A DNA stretch of 64,000 nucleotides from Bdellovibrionia bacterium (lineage in GTDB: Bacteria > Bdellovibrionota > Bdellovibrionia > Bdellovibrionales > JAGQZY01): assembly GCA_030424715.1 (NCBI GenBank), contig JAUHWH010000008.1:62001-126000 (forward strand), given 5' to 3'. The notes beneath the pieces were generated by a model that worked only from the letters and a program-made list of their open reading frames with translations, did not search any database and was not told the origin of the DNA. How positions within the stretch are numbered: the stretch's first letter is position 1; each line of letters opens with the position of its first letter. Made by a program: the position numbers and the translations under genes. This document shows positions 10,601 to 18,953 of this stretch, in pieces.

Positions 10601-10857
10601 TGTCGAAAAGCAGTCAAAACCAAGGGGCTTTCACCCCAAAAAGAATACGGCGAACGATCAAGTTAGATAGGGTCCAGGCCGCAGATTTTCTTAAATACGA
10701 CACGATTTTTGCCTGTGAACAGTGCTCTTTTTTCAACCCCGAAACAACAGAATGCGTGATGGGATTTCCGCCCCAGAACCACTTACTTCGCCAGCAACTG
10801 CATACTTTTAATACCACCGGGCATATGGCTTTCTGCCGATTTCTCGAGATCGATTGA
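10600..10857 (+). CDS. Small conserved-looking cysteine-containing protein (CxxC...C...C), unknown function
   Basis: 85 aa from ATG at 10600; FACEQCSFFNPETTECVMGF; stop overlaps next start (TGATG). Confidence 0.6.
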   Translation: MSKSSQNQGAFTPKRIRRTIKLDRVQAADFLKYDTIFACEQCSFFNPETTECVMGFPPQNHLLRQQLHTFNTTGHMAFCRFLEID

Positions 10858-11765
10858 TGGGTGTCGAGACCACAGTCGCTCTTTTGACCCTCTTTTTGGT
10901 GTTGGGAGTCGTCCTACTCATTGTCTTTCTATATATAAAGACAAGCGAAGAAACCGCAGCTGAGGGTTCCTATTTTGAAAGCGAAAAGGGGCCCATTTAT
11001 TACGAGCTACAAGGTAAAAAGGGCCCTTGGGTCGTGCTTATCCACGGCCTCGGATCTTCTACCTATGGGTGGCGGTATCTCGTCGACTCTTTAAAAGACG
11101 ACTATCGAGTTCTCACCTTCGACCTGTGGGGCTTTGGGCGCAGCTCGAAAGAAAACTACAGGTCCATAAACCTTGATTCGCAGGTCGCAGTGATTGAAGC
11201 TCTGATCACGTTTCTCAATATCGAAAGCTATCACGTGATCGGACACTCCATGGGCGGAGAGATTGCTCTGTGGATGTCTTTAAACGACTCACGGGTGGAA
11301 AAGTGCATCGCCATCACACCAGCGGCCAACCCGCGCTTGATTTCAGACAGTCTCAGAGCCTTTTCATGGCTGGCCCACTTGACGCCTCTGGTGTTAAAAT
11401 CCCAGGCGATCCGTCGGATCCTCCTCCACAACATCCACGATGCCTCCTTTATCACAGATGAGATGGTTCAAAACTACTATCAACCCTACACCAACCCCAA
11501 TGCGCATCGTTGTTTTGTGGCTGCCCTCAATATTATCAAAGACCAAAGAGTCTTTGATTCACTCAAAGACCTTGACGACCAGGTCACCTTAATCTGGGCT
11601 CAGCGAGACAAGGTCATTCGATCGAGAACACGCAAGGCCATTAACAGTAAAGTGTCCGGCCCCACCATACTCACCCACCCTTGGTCGGGGCATTTGTTAA
11701 TGGAAGACGATCACCTTTGGCTAGCTCAACAGGTTTTATTGACGCTAAAAAACCAAAAAGGCTAG
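10857..11765 (+). CDS. Alpha/beta-fold hydrolase with N-terminal TM anchor
   Basis: VVLIHGLGSSTYGWRYL, nucleophile elbow IGHSMGGEIALW, terminal HPWSGHLLMED; N-terminal hydrophobic helix. Confidence 0.85.
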   Translation: MGVETTVALLTLFLVLGVVLLIVFLYIKTSEETAAEGSYFESEKGPIYYELQGKKGPWVVLIHGLGSSTYGWRYLVDSLKDDYRVLTFDLWGFGRSSKENYRSINLDSQVAVIEALITFLNIESYHVIGHSMGGEIALWMSLNDSRVEKCIAITPAANPRLISDSLRAFSWLAHLTPLVLKSQAIRRILLHNIHDASFITDEMVQNYYQPYTNPNAHRCFVAALNIIKDQRVFDSLKDLDDQVTLIWAQRDKVIRSRTRKAINSKVSGPTILTHPWSGHLLMEDDHLWLAQQVLLTLKNQKG

Positions 11766-11975
11766 GTATGGACGATTGTCACGTTCACTTTTTGTTATCG
11801 AAAAGCTCGACCTAACAACTGATTTCAATACGATCATCCTAAGACCTCAATCCAGAAAATCACCTGAAAGTCCTATTCAGGACTGACGTCTTGTCAAGAG
11901 TCCGACGCATTTCCCGAAAGGTGTGTTGTCTAGTTTGAATAGATTTATTTTTTAAAAAAAACGGGAGGAAAAATT

Positions 11976-12809
11976 ATGTCTATGAGAGTTGCAACGAATA
12001 TGTCGGCGATTAACGCCCATCGTACCATGCAAGGAAACAACCGCGCGATCGCTAAAAGTTTTGAAAAACTTTCTAGCGGAAGCCGAATCAACAGAGCCGC
12101 GGATGATGCTGCGGGACTCGCCATTTCTGAAGGATTGAAAGCGCAGATTCGTTCTGCTGGTCAAGCCAAAAGAAACTCGAATGATGCGATCTCTTTGATC
12201 CAAACCGCTGAAGGTGGATTGAACGAAATCGGTAACATGGTTGTTCGATTGAGAGAGTTAGGAATCCAAGCGGCTTCTGACACTGTTGGCGCGGATGAGC
12301 GTGGTTTCATCAACGCTGAGGTCAACCAACTTAAAGAAGAAATGCAGCGTGTGGCTGACTCCACGAAATGGGGAACAACCAACCTCTTGGATGGTTCAAC
12401 ACCTGTTTTCGACTTTCAAGTGGGAACTTTCAACAACGACTCTGCTGATCGTATCAGCTGGGACGGATCAACCAACGTGGCAACACTCGACTCTTTAGGA
12501 CTAACCGGTCTCGATTTTACAAACAAAATCGGTGCCCAAACAGGACTTGAGGAATTAGATGCTGCACAAACTGAGGTGAACAGAATTCGCGCCAACATCG
12601 GTGCTGTTCAAAACCGCTTAACGAACACGGTTTCTAACTTAGCCAGCATGGAAGAGAACCTTTCTGCCGCTAATAGCCGAATTCGCGACACGGATATCGC
12701 CGCAGAATCTGCAGAGTTGACTAAAAACCAAATATTAATGCAGGCAAATACGGCAACATTGGCCCAGGCCAACCAGAAAAACAGCTTAGCACTACAGCTA
12801 CTCGGATAA
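11976..12809 (+). CDS. fliC: Flagellin
   Basis: MRVATNMSAINAHRTMQGNNRAIAKSFEKLSSGSRINRAADDAAGLAISEGLKAQIR and C-terminal SRIRDTDIAAESAELTKNQILMQANTATLAQANQ...LALQLLG; strong SD GGGAGGA. Confidence 0.97.
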   Translation: MSMRVATNMSAINAHRTMQGNNRAIAKSFEKLSSGSRINRAADDAAGLAISEGLKAQIRSAGQAKRNSNDAISLIQTAEGGLNEIGNMVVRLRELGIQAASDTVGADERGFINAEVNQLKEEMQRVADSTKWGTTNLLDGSTPVFDFQVGTFNNDSADRISWDGSTNVATLDSLGLTGLDFTNKIGAQTGLEELDAAQTEVNRIRANIGAVQNRLTNTVSNLASMEENLSAANSRIRDTDIAAESAELTKNQILMQANTATLAQANQKNSLALQLLG

Positions 12810-12826
12810 ACTTTACTGCCCGTTTC

Positions 12827-12858
12827 AGGAGGGATCATGGGGGTCCCTTCTGTTTTTT
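12827..12858 (+). terminator. Intrinsic terminator after flagellin gene
   Basis: AGGAGGGA-tcatggggg-TCCCTTCT followed by GTTTTTT. Confidence 0.7.
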
Positions 12859-13013
12859 CGACCGGGAAAATGCGAAGACTTGTACTATTTTTGACCCCAT
12901 TTTTTAAGCCCTCGGTCTGTTAAGGGCGCGTTAAATCCATTTCCTTTTGACAATCACAGCCACCTATCGAAAATAAGCTCTTCTAAGATGATTTTTCCTT
13001 GGGGGAATTTGCT

Positions 13014-13844
13014 ATGGCGAAAAAGAAAAAAGCAAAAAAAACAGCTCGAAAAAAGGTGACCAAAAAAAAGGCACTATCACGTTCGAAAACTGCCAAAAAA
13101 GCAAAAAAGAAAAGCTCCAAAAAAGTGACCAAAAAGACCAAAAAGACCAAAAAAACGGCTGCTGCGAAGAAGTCTAAGAAAAAGGCTACGAAAAAGAAGG
13201 CTGCTAAAAAGACCAAAAAGAAAGTCGCAAAAAAGAAAGCCACGAAAAAGGCTAAGAAAACCACCAAAAAGAAAACGACTAAAAAAGCCAAAAAGAAAGC
13301 CGCTAAAAAGAAGACGGTGAAAAAGGCGACTAAAAAAGCCAAAAAGAAAGTCGCAAAGAAAAAGCCCACGAAAAAGAAAACCGTTAAGAAGGTCACTAAA
13401 GCCGCAAAAAAGGTGACTAAAAAGGCGACTCCAAAGAAGACTGCCAAGAAAGCTCCAGCAAAAAAACCAGCCTCTGAAGTGGCCAAGGCTAACAATGAAG
13501 CGGTAAAAGCTCTTAAAAAACCTGAAGTCCCCTCTTTCGAAGATATTATCGCTGGTGGAGGCGCAGAAGGACCAATCACCGGGACTAACCCGTTCAAGGT
13601 TGAAGATAAGAAAGGTTCTCAAGGGGACTTTTTCGACAATGAAGATGATTTGGGTGACGACATGGAAGATCTGCGTGGCGACATGGACAGCCTTGGGACT
13701 TCCGTCGGTTCGAACGACATCGCCGAAGCCGAAGAGGAAGAAGCCGAAGACGACGACCTGTTTGACGACCCCGAGCTCAACCCTTTCGACGATCTCGATG
13801 ACGACAACGACTTCGACGAAGACGACGAAGGCAGCTACTTCTAG
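13014..13844 (+). CDS. Lysine/alanine-rich histone-H1-like protein with strongly acidic C-terminal tail
   Basis: MAKKKKAKKTARKKVTKKK... (about 150 residues of KKA/KKT repeats) followed by DDLGDDMEDL...AEEEEAEDDDLFDDPE...DEDDEGSYF; ATG at 13014 with upstream GGGGG. Confidence 0.75.
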   Translation: MAKKKKAKKTARKKVTKKKALSRSKTAKKAKKKSSKKVTKKTKKTKKTAAAKKSKKKATKKKAAKKTKKKVAKKKATKKAKKTTKKKTTKKAKKKAAKKKTVKKATKKAKKKVAKKKPTKKKTVKKVTKAAKKVTKKATPKKTAKKAPAKKPASEVAKANNEAVKALKKPEVPSFEDIIAGGGAEGPITGTNPFKVEDKKGSQGDFFDNEDDLGDDMEDLRGDMDSLGTSVGSNDIAEAEEEEAEDDDLFDDPELNPFDDLDDDNDFDEDDEGSYF

Positions 13845-13906
13845 GGACAATGGGTTTTGCCTGTGACGGCCTGAGAACTCCCCGGCGAGGATCGCTAGCA
13901 GATAGT

Positions 13907-13940
13907 CGATGATCAGCTCCTACAGCGGCGCTGATCGTCG
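13907..13940. other. Intergenic stem-loop (possible ncRNA/leader element)
   Basis: CGATGATCAGC-(12 nt)-GCTGATCGTCG: 11-bp stem with one G-T pair, no U-tract. Confidence 0.35.
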
Positions 13941-14220
13941 CTCCTTGGTGATTTAAATCCCCCAAAAAGAGACACCTGCCATCCCATCTGGCCTCAATAT
14001 GGCGAGAGCCTGTGAATCCAAGCCCTCAAGAAAAAGGTCCCTAGCTCCCAAAGATTTTTTGAACCTTTGCACCCATCATAAAACCGCGCCTGATTGAATC
14101 GAGGGCGATTCTCCTCACACAGACCGGTTGGGCGAGTTCTATTTTTTAGTTTTCGAATCAACAGCCTTGTCCTGACCATGGCTTTTTGCTAGATCGAAGG
14201 TTCACGCAAGGAGCTGAGGG

Positions 14221-14520
14221 ATGAAACTAATCGCTTTAATTGGACTGCTAAGCCTGTCGACGACCACTTTTGCCGGATATTTATCCTGCAATAACATCGA
14301 CTCGGTCTGGCCCCAAGACACCCTGGAGTTCGCCCCAGAAGGCACAACCACCTACGCCTACTACTTTGATACCGAAAGTCACTACAGCCTGGCTTGCGAA
14401 GTCACAAAGGGTGATGGCTATCAATGTGAAGGCAGTGGCTTAGAAGTTCGACTTTACGAAACGGGCGAGGCCTTTGTTTCTAACGGTGTGGATTCTGACG
14501 TCGCCTTTCAATGCCACTGA
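14221..14520 (+). CDS. Small secreted protein, unknown function
   Basis: Signal peptide MKLIALIGLLSLSTTTFAGYLS; SD AAGGAG upstream; 3 Cys in mature part. Confidence 0.65.
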   Translation: MKLIALIGLLSLSTTTFAGYLSCNNIDSVWPQDTLEFAPEGTTTYAYYFDTESHYSLACEVTKGDGYQCEGSGLEVRLYETGEAFVSNGVDSDVAFQCH

Positions 14521-14555
14521 TGGAAGACCTCTGGTTTAATACCTCAGGGGCAAAA

Positions 14556-14579
14556 AAAAAGAGCCCGAAAGCTCTTTTT
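14556..14579. terminator. Bidirectional intrinsic terminator between convergent genes
   Basis: AAAAAGAGC-CCGAAA-GCTCTTTTT. Confidence 0.8.
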
Positions 14580-14603
14580 CTATTTCAATAATAATGGATT
14601 CGG

Positions 14604-15635
14604 CTAGGCCTTTTTCGGCTTGCTGTGAATAGCAAACTTCTCGAACTCTCCGTACTCATGCAACTTGTTATACAACGTCTTAATTGTAATTCCTAAGGCA
14701 TTGGCTGCTTGAGTTTTGTTTCCTTCAAAGTAGTTCAATGCCTTAATGATATGACGTTTTTCAAGCTCATAGAGAGTCATGGAGGGATCATATTCATCCA
14801 TGGAAATGCGATTCTCTGGATTAACTATAGAGTTTGGCAGGTCACTGGCCAAAATAATTTCTCCATCGGCAAGAATCTGCAATCTCTCACAAAGGTTTTG
14901 CAATTCACGAATATTCCCTGGCCAATCATATTTCATGATAATGGACATGGCCTCATCACTCATCGTGCGACCTCGGTTTAAGATGCGGCTCGTGCTTTTT
15001 GCCAAGAAGTGCTCAACCAAAAGCGGGATGTCCTCTTTGCGACGACGCAAAGGGGGAGAATGAACAGTGATGGTGTTGATGCGATAATAAAGATCTTCTC
15101 GGAAGGTCCCTTTCATCACTTCGGCATCAAGTTCGCGGTTGGTTGCAGAAATTAAACGAATGTCGACTTTGATGGGCTCTTTACCACCCACTCGGTAGAC
15201 TTCGCCTTCTTGAATAAAGCGCAAAAGTTTGGCCTGCATGCCTGGGCTTAACTCACCGATCTCATCGAGAAAGAGTGTTCCACCTGAGGCCATCTCGGCT
15301 AAACCAATTTTCTTTGCATAGGCGCCAGTGAAGGCTCCTTTTTCGTGACCAAAAAGCTCGCTTTCAAGCAAAGTCTCGCGAAGAGCTCCACAGTTGATAG
15401 CGACAAAAGGCTTGTCACGACGCTGACTTTTAGAGTGAATGGCGTGAGCCAAAAGCTCTTTACCGGTGCCACTCTCACCGAGAACAAGAACGGAAGCATT
15501 GCTTGGAGCGACTCGATCCACCATTCTCATGACCTGTTTCATAAGGTCTGATTTGTGAATCACCTTGTTTCCGGCTAGAATTGGATTCGAGGCACCACCC
15601 GTGATGGAGCTACCTGGAAAAGTGTTGTTTGACAT
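14604..15635 (-). CDS. Sigma54-dependent transcriptional activator without receiver domain
   Basis: [15 protein letters not shown], intact GAFTGA ([14 protein letters not shown]), [11 protein letters not shown], Fis-type [25 protein letters not shown] at 15635 ([10 protein letters not shown]). Confidence 0.88.
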   Translation of the reverse strand: MSNNTFPGSSITGGASNPILAGNKVIHKSDLMKQVMRMVDRVAPSNASVLVLGESGTGKELLAHAIHSKSQRRDKPFVAINCGALRETLLESELFGHEKGAFTGAYAKKIGLAEMASGGTLFLDEIGELSPGMQAKLLRFIQEGEVYRVGGKEPIKVDIRLISATNRELDAEVMKGTFREDLYYRINTITVHSPPLRRRKEDIPLLVEHFLAKSTSRILNRGRTMSDEAMSIIMKYDWPGNIRELQNLCERLQILADGEIILASDLPNSIVNPENRISMDEYDPSMTLYELEKRHIIKALNYFEGNKTQAANALGITIKTLYNKLHEYGEFEKFAIHSKPKKA

Positions 15636-15660
15636 ACGTACCACCTTATTAGTTGCGTAT

Positions 15661-15675
15661 TGATACAATGTATCA
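15661..15675. promoter_or_regulatory. Perfect palindrome, candidate operator in the divergent intergenic region
   Basis: TGATACA-A-TGTATCA between the sigma54 activator (-) and the Xer recombinase (+). Confidence 0.45.
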
Positions 15676-15693
15676 TTTTGACACGGAGTATAA

Positions 15694-16698
15694 GTGCGGC
15701 GCGTAAAAAATGCAAGAAAAAATTCAAAAAAGTGCACTTTTTCCAATGAGAACGAAATCAGGGGCACTTCAAGGCCTCTGAATCTCCCCGAAATGCTCTG
15801 CAAGTATTTGGAATTCAATGATTTCCAAAGAAATCTTTCACCCCACACTCTTCGTGCGTATAGCACAGATGTACTGCAAGTTTTTCAACTCCACAATCTT
15901 TGTTTTGTCTCAGGCCCCAAATTAGACGGATTTGAGCATTATTCTTGGAGATCAGAAGGTTCTCCAATGATATCAAATACTTGTGGAAAATGGGCTGAAA
16001 TTGCCCTCAATAAAATGAGAACTTGGGAAAATTTGAGCATCAAGGCCCGCAAAAGAAAGATCAGTAGCCTCAACAGCTTTTGCGAATGGCTGAGCACCTA
16101 TCAGAAAATCCAACTTCAGATCCCCATCGAAGCCCCCAGCGATCGCGCTCGTAAGCTTCCTAATTTTATTTCCGTGGATGAGGTCCATAGCCTGATTCAG
16201 TACCTCTCCAGCGCTCCTGACAGCCCTATTAAAACTCAACAAGAATTGCTCTTTCTCCTCCTTTATGGTCTGGGCCTGCGGCTGTCTGAGGCTTGTGAGG
16301 CTCGAACTTCAAACCTCTCGCTGATGGCCAACACCCTAAAGGTTATGGGAAAAGGGAGCAAAGAACGACTGACCATCTTGCCTGTACCGGTGACTGTGAG
16401 ACTTGGATCGCTGCCCCTTGGTGAGCCTTTTCTGTTTGGAGACAAGCCTCTCCCCACCCGCACGGCCTATAAAAGGATCAGAGACTTGGGAGCGGCCGCT
16501 GGTTTGCTCAAGCCCATTCATCCCCATGCCCTTCGGCACAGCTATGCCACCCACCTACTCACCAGTGGCTCCGATCTGCGGGTTTTACAACAGCTGTTGG
16601 GCCACCAAAGTTTAGCCGCCACCGAACTCTACACCCATTTGGATCAAGATCATTTAGCGAACACTCTAGAGAGCCACCATCCCTTGTCGAAGAAATGA
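15694..16698 (+). CDS. Tyrosine recombinase XerC/XerD family (start could be ATG 15793)
   Basis: [17 protein letters not shown]; catalytic [11 protein letters not shown] (R), [14 protein letters not shown] (HxxR), [15 protein letters not shown] (H/Y). Confidence 0.9.
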   Translation: MRRVKNARKNSKKCTFSNENEIRGTSRPLNLPEMLCKYLEFNDFQRNLSPHTLRAYSTDVLQVFQLHNLCFVSGPKLDGFEHYSWRSEGSPMISNTCGKWAEIALNKMRTWENLSIKARKRKISSLNSFCEWLSTYQKIQLQIPIEAPSDRARKLPNFISVDEVHSLIQYLSSAPDSPIKTQQELLFLLLYGLGLRLSEACEARTSNLSLMANTLKVMGKGSKERLTILPVPVTVRLGSLPLGEPFLFGDKPLPTRTAYKRIRDLGAAAGLLKPIHPHALRHSYATHLLTSGSDLRVLQQLLGHQSLAATELYTHLDQDHLANTLESHHPLSKK

Positions 16699-16779
16699 TC
16701 GACACTCTTCAATGCTGAGCGCAGCAGTTGCCAGAGCCCCAAGGGTGGGTTAGCAATCAAGTCACCGAACGAGGAAGCA

Positions 16780-17325
16780 ATGAGAAAAGTGGTTTTTTTT
16801 GATCGAGATGGAACACTTATATACGATAAAATTTATCTCAACGACCCCCAACAAATTGAATACTTGCCGGGCGTAAACGAAGGCTTGAGGTTACTGCGTG
16901 ACCAAGGGTTTGAGTTCGTCGTCGTTACAAACCAATCCGGGGTGCCTCGGGGTCTGGTTGACGTGGAAAACCTTAATGAGATTCACCGAATCATACGTTC
17001 CGATTTCGCCGCCGCTGGGATTGATATTTTAGGCTTTTACTACGCGCCTTTTTTGGTGGAGTCAGGACACCCCATGCGAAAGCCTGGCCCAGGCATGCTG
17101 GAAGCCGGCATTAAAGATTTTAATATTGATCGCCAGACGTCTTGGATGGTGGGTGACCGTATGACCGATGTGGAGGCCGGCCACCGTGCCCAGGTGAAAA
17201 GTGTTTTTCTGCATGGGACGGAAGACCCAGAAAACTCTGAGTTTGCCCCTGCCGAATACTACTCCCACACATTTCTCGACCTCAGCCAATACATTTGCGA
17301 GCAAGATCAAAAACGCAATTCGTAA
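16780..17325 (+). CDS. gmhB: HAD-IIIA phosphatase, D-glycero-D-manno-heptose-1,7-bisphosphate phosphatase-like
   Basis: VVFFDRDGTLIYDK, VVTNQSGVPRGL, RKPGPGMLEAGIKDFNID, SWMVGDRMTDVEAGHRA. Confidence 0.82.
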   Translation: MRKVVFFDRDGTLIYDKIYLNDPQQIEYLPGVNEGLRLLRDQGFEFVVVTNQSGVPRGLVDVENLNEIHRIIRSDFAAAGIDILGFYYAPFLVESGHPMRKPGPGMLEAGIKDFNIDRQTSWMVGDRMTDVEAGHRAQVKSVFLHGTEDPENSEFAPAEYYSHTFLDLSQYICEQDQKRNS

Positions 17326-17437
17326 AAGCCCTTTCTAAAATTAAAGAGCGTCATAAATTGAGACTTTAAATTGTTACCCGTCGTGCTTGTGTTTTAAAAA
17401 AAGCACGTCTCGTATTGGTGCAAATGGTGGTTTTTCT

Positions 17438-17464
17438 TTAAGTTCCCAAGCCAAAAGCCGATAA
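17438..17464 (+). promoter_or_regulatory. Candidate sigma28 (FliA-type) promoter upstream of the FecR gene
   Basis: TTAAGTTC-N11-GCCGATAA; -10 is a perfect match and spacing exact relative to TAAAGTTT-N11-GCCGATAA; 35 nt upstream of ATG. Confidence 0.72.
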
Positions 17465-17499
17465 ATCTTCTATAGAATAACTCTAAATTCGAGGAGCCT

Positions 17500-18780
17500 A
17501 TGGTTCGTTTAATGATCATCTTCGCCGCCTTTATGTTCTGTACCCAATCTTACGCCGCCGATTGCGGACTTTTTAAGGTTGTTAAAGGTAAAGTGAGTTT
17601 TAAGAAGAACGGGAAAAACAAATTCCGTAAGGCCACAAAAAATAAAAAGGTCTGCCAAGGTGCTACCGTCAAAACGGAAGCCGCCTCGCGCGCCAAGATC
17701 ATTATGGCAGACAAAAACGAAATCAATATCTCTCCAAACACTGAACTTGTCATTGAAGTCTACCAAACCGATCAGAAAGCTGTTCTTAATGTGATCAACG
17801 GTAAGGTTCGCTCCAACGTTAAACGAAAGTATCAAGACAGTAATGCCAGTCATTATCGCGTGAAGACCAAGTCGGCGGTGGCCGGGGTTCGTGGTACCGA
17901 ATTTATGGCAAGCTACAATGCCCAGACCAACCAAGCCCGCGTCGTAACCTTTGAAGGGGAAGTGGCCGTTGGACAAATGCAAGGCAACAACTTTGTGGCC
18001 ACTGTGACTGTTAAACCCGGTCAGTTCACTTCGAACTCACCAGGACAACCGCCCCACCCCGCTAAAGAAGTGCCGCCTCAAGAGCTGGCGCAAATGGATC
18101 AAGAGACCAACCTTGGTGAACCTTCTGGCGCGGGTGATAAACAACCAGCCAGCACCAACCAAGATTCGAACTCCGACGATGCCGGTGATTCAAAAGACGG
18201 CCCCGCAGCCGATGAACCCGCCGGAAAAGATGACGCCGCCGGTGATTCCGCAGGGCAAGACGATGCTGCCGGTGACAAACCAAAAAGTAACGACGGAGTC
18301 TCTGGTGAGAAAGGTGGCGATTCCGCCGCCGATCAAGCCGGCGAGCCTGACAACAATCAAAAAGATGCGGGCGGCTCGGGAGCCAATCCATCGGATACCA
18401 ATGGCGAACAACGGAAACCCGCATCAAAGCCGGCCCCCGCTCCTGGTCCAGATGACGGAGCCAGACCAACTGACCCAACTGACCCAGGTCCCTCACCTCG
18501 GAAACCTACACCAGGACCTAGAACTCCAGCACCAGGACCTAGAACTCCAGCACCAGGACCTGGAGCTCCTGGCCCCGATACTCCTCCGACAGATCCTCTT
18601 CCGCCACCAGATTTACCAAAAGGACCGATGCCCGGGGGGCCACCTCTTCCTCCCACGGTTTTTTTGCCGCCGGACGTGAGTGATATCACTAATGTGTGTG
18701 GAGCCGCTTGTAACGATGCTGTGATCAATAACAATCAAAAGGTTAAGGTCATTATCAATACGATTCTCCCGGGCCAGTGA
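17500..18780 (+). CDS. Secreted FecR-domain protein with low-complexity D/G/P-rich C-terminal region
   Basis: Signal peptide MVRLMIIFAAFMFCTQSYAAD; FecR-like GATVKTEAASRAKIIMADKNEINISPNTEL...VKTKSAVAGVRGTEF; PGPRTPA repeats. Confidence 0.82.
   Translation: MVRLMIIFAAFMFCTQSYAADCGLFKVVKGKVSFKKNGKNKFRKATKNKKVCQGATVKTEAASRAKIIMADKNEINISPNTELVIEVYQTDQKAVLNVINGKVRSNVKRKYQDSNASHYRVKTKSAVAGVRGTEFMASYNAQTNQARVVTFEGEVAVGQMQGNNFVATVTVKPGQFTSNSPGQPPHPAKEVPPQELAQMDQETNLGEPSGAGDKQPASTNQDSNSDDAGDSKDGPAADEPAGKDDAAGDSAGQDDAAGDKPKSNDGVSGEKGGDSAADQAGEPDNNQKDAGGSGANPSDTNGEQRKPASKPAPAPGPDDGARPTDPTDPGPSPRKPTPGPRTPAPGPRTPAPGPGAPGPDTPPTDPLPPPDLPKGPMPGGPPLPPTVFLPPDVSDITNVCGAACNDAVINNNQKVKVIINTILPGQ
18511..18573 (+). 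repeat. 21-bp in-frame tandem repeat (CCAGGACCTAGAACTCCAGCA), 2 perfect copies plus 1 degenerate
   Basis: Direct reading; encodes PGPRTPA units. Confidence 0.85.
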
Positions 18781-18806
18781 GTTTGCTTGCCCTACCTTTG
18801 GAAAAT

Positions 18807-18836
18807 AAAAGCCAAGACCTTTGTCTTGGCTTTTTT
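18807..18836 (+). terminator. Intrinsic terminator after FecR gene
   Basis: AAAAGCCAAGAC-CTTT-GTCTTGGCTTTTTT. Confidence 0.9.
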
Positions 18837-18953
18837 CGTTTTTCAATACCCCAAACCCTAGCCCCGTCCTTTGCCCAATCCGGGGGGCAAGCGTTGTCAT
18901 AACTTACTGAAGCCTTTAGACTATTCTCATAGTTTTCAAGAAGGACAACTGAG

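Noticed and set aside
12983-13850. Two long minus-strand ORFs rich in Phe/Leu (204 and 257 aa)
   Set aside because: They are the antisense of the AAA/AAG-rich lysine array; absence of stops is a composition artefact.
18062-18734. Several overlapping ORFs in other frames and antisense within the FecR gene tail
   Set aside because: Low-complexity GC-rich repeat region keeps all frames open; the FecR frame has the signal peptide and domain.
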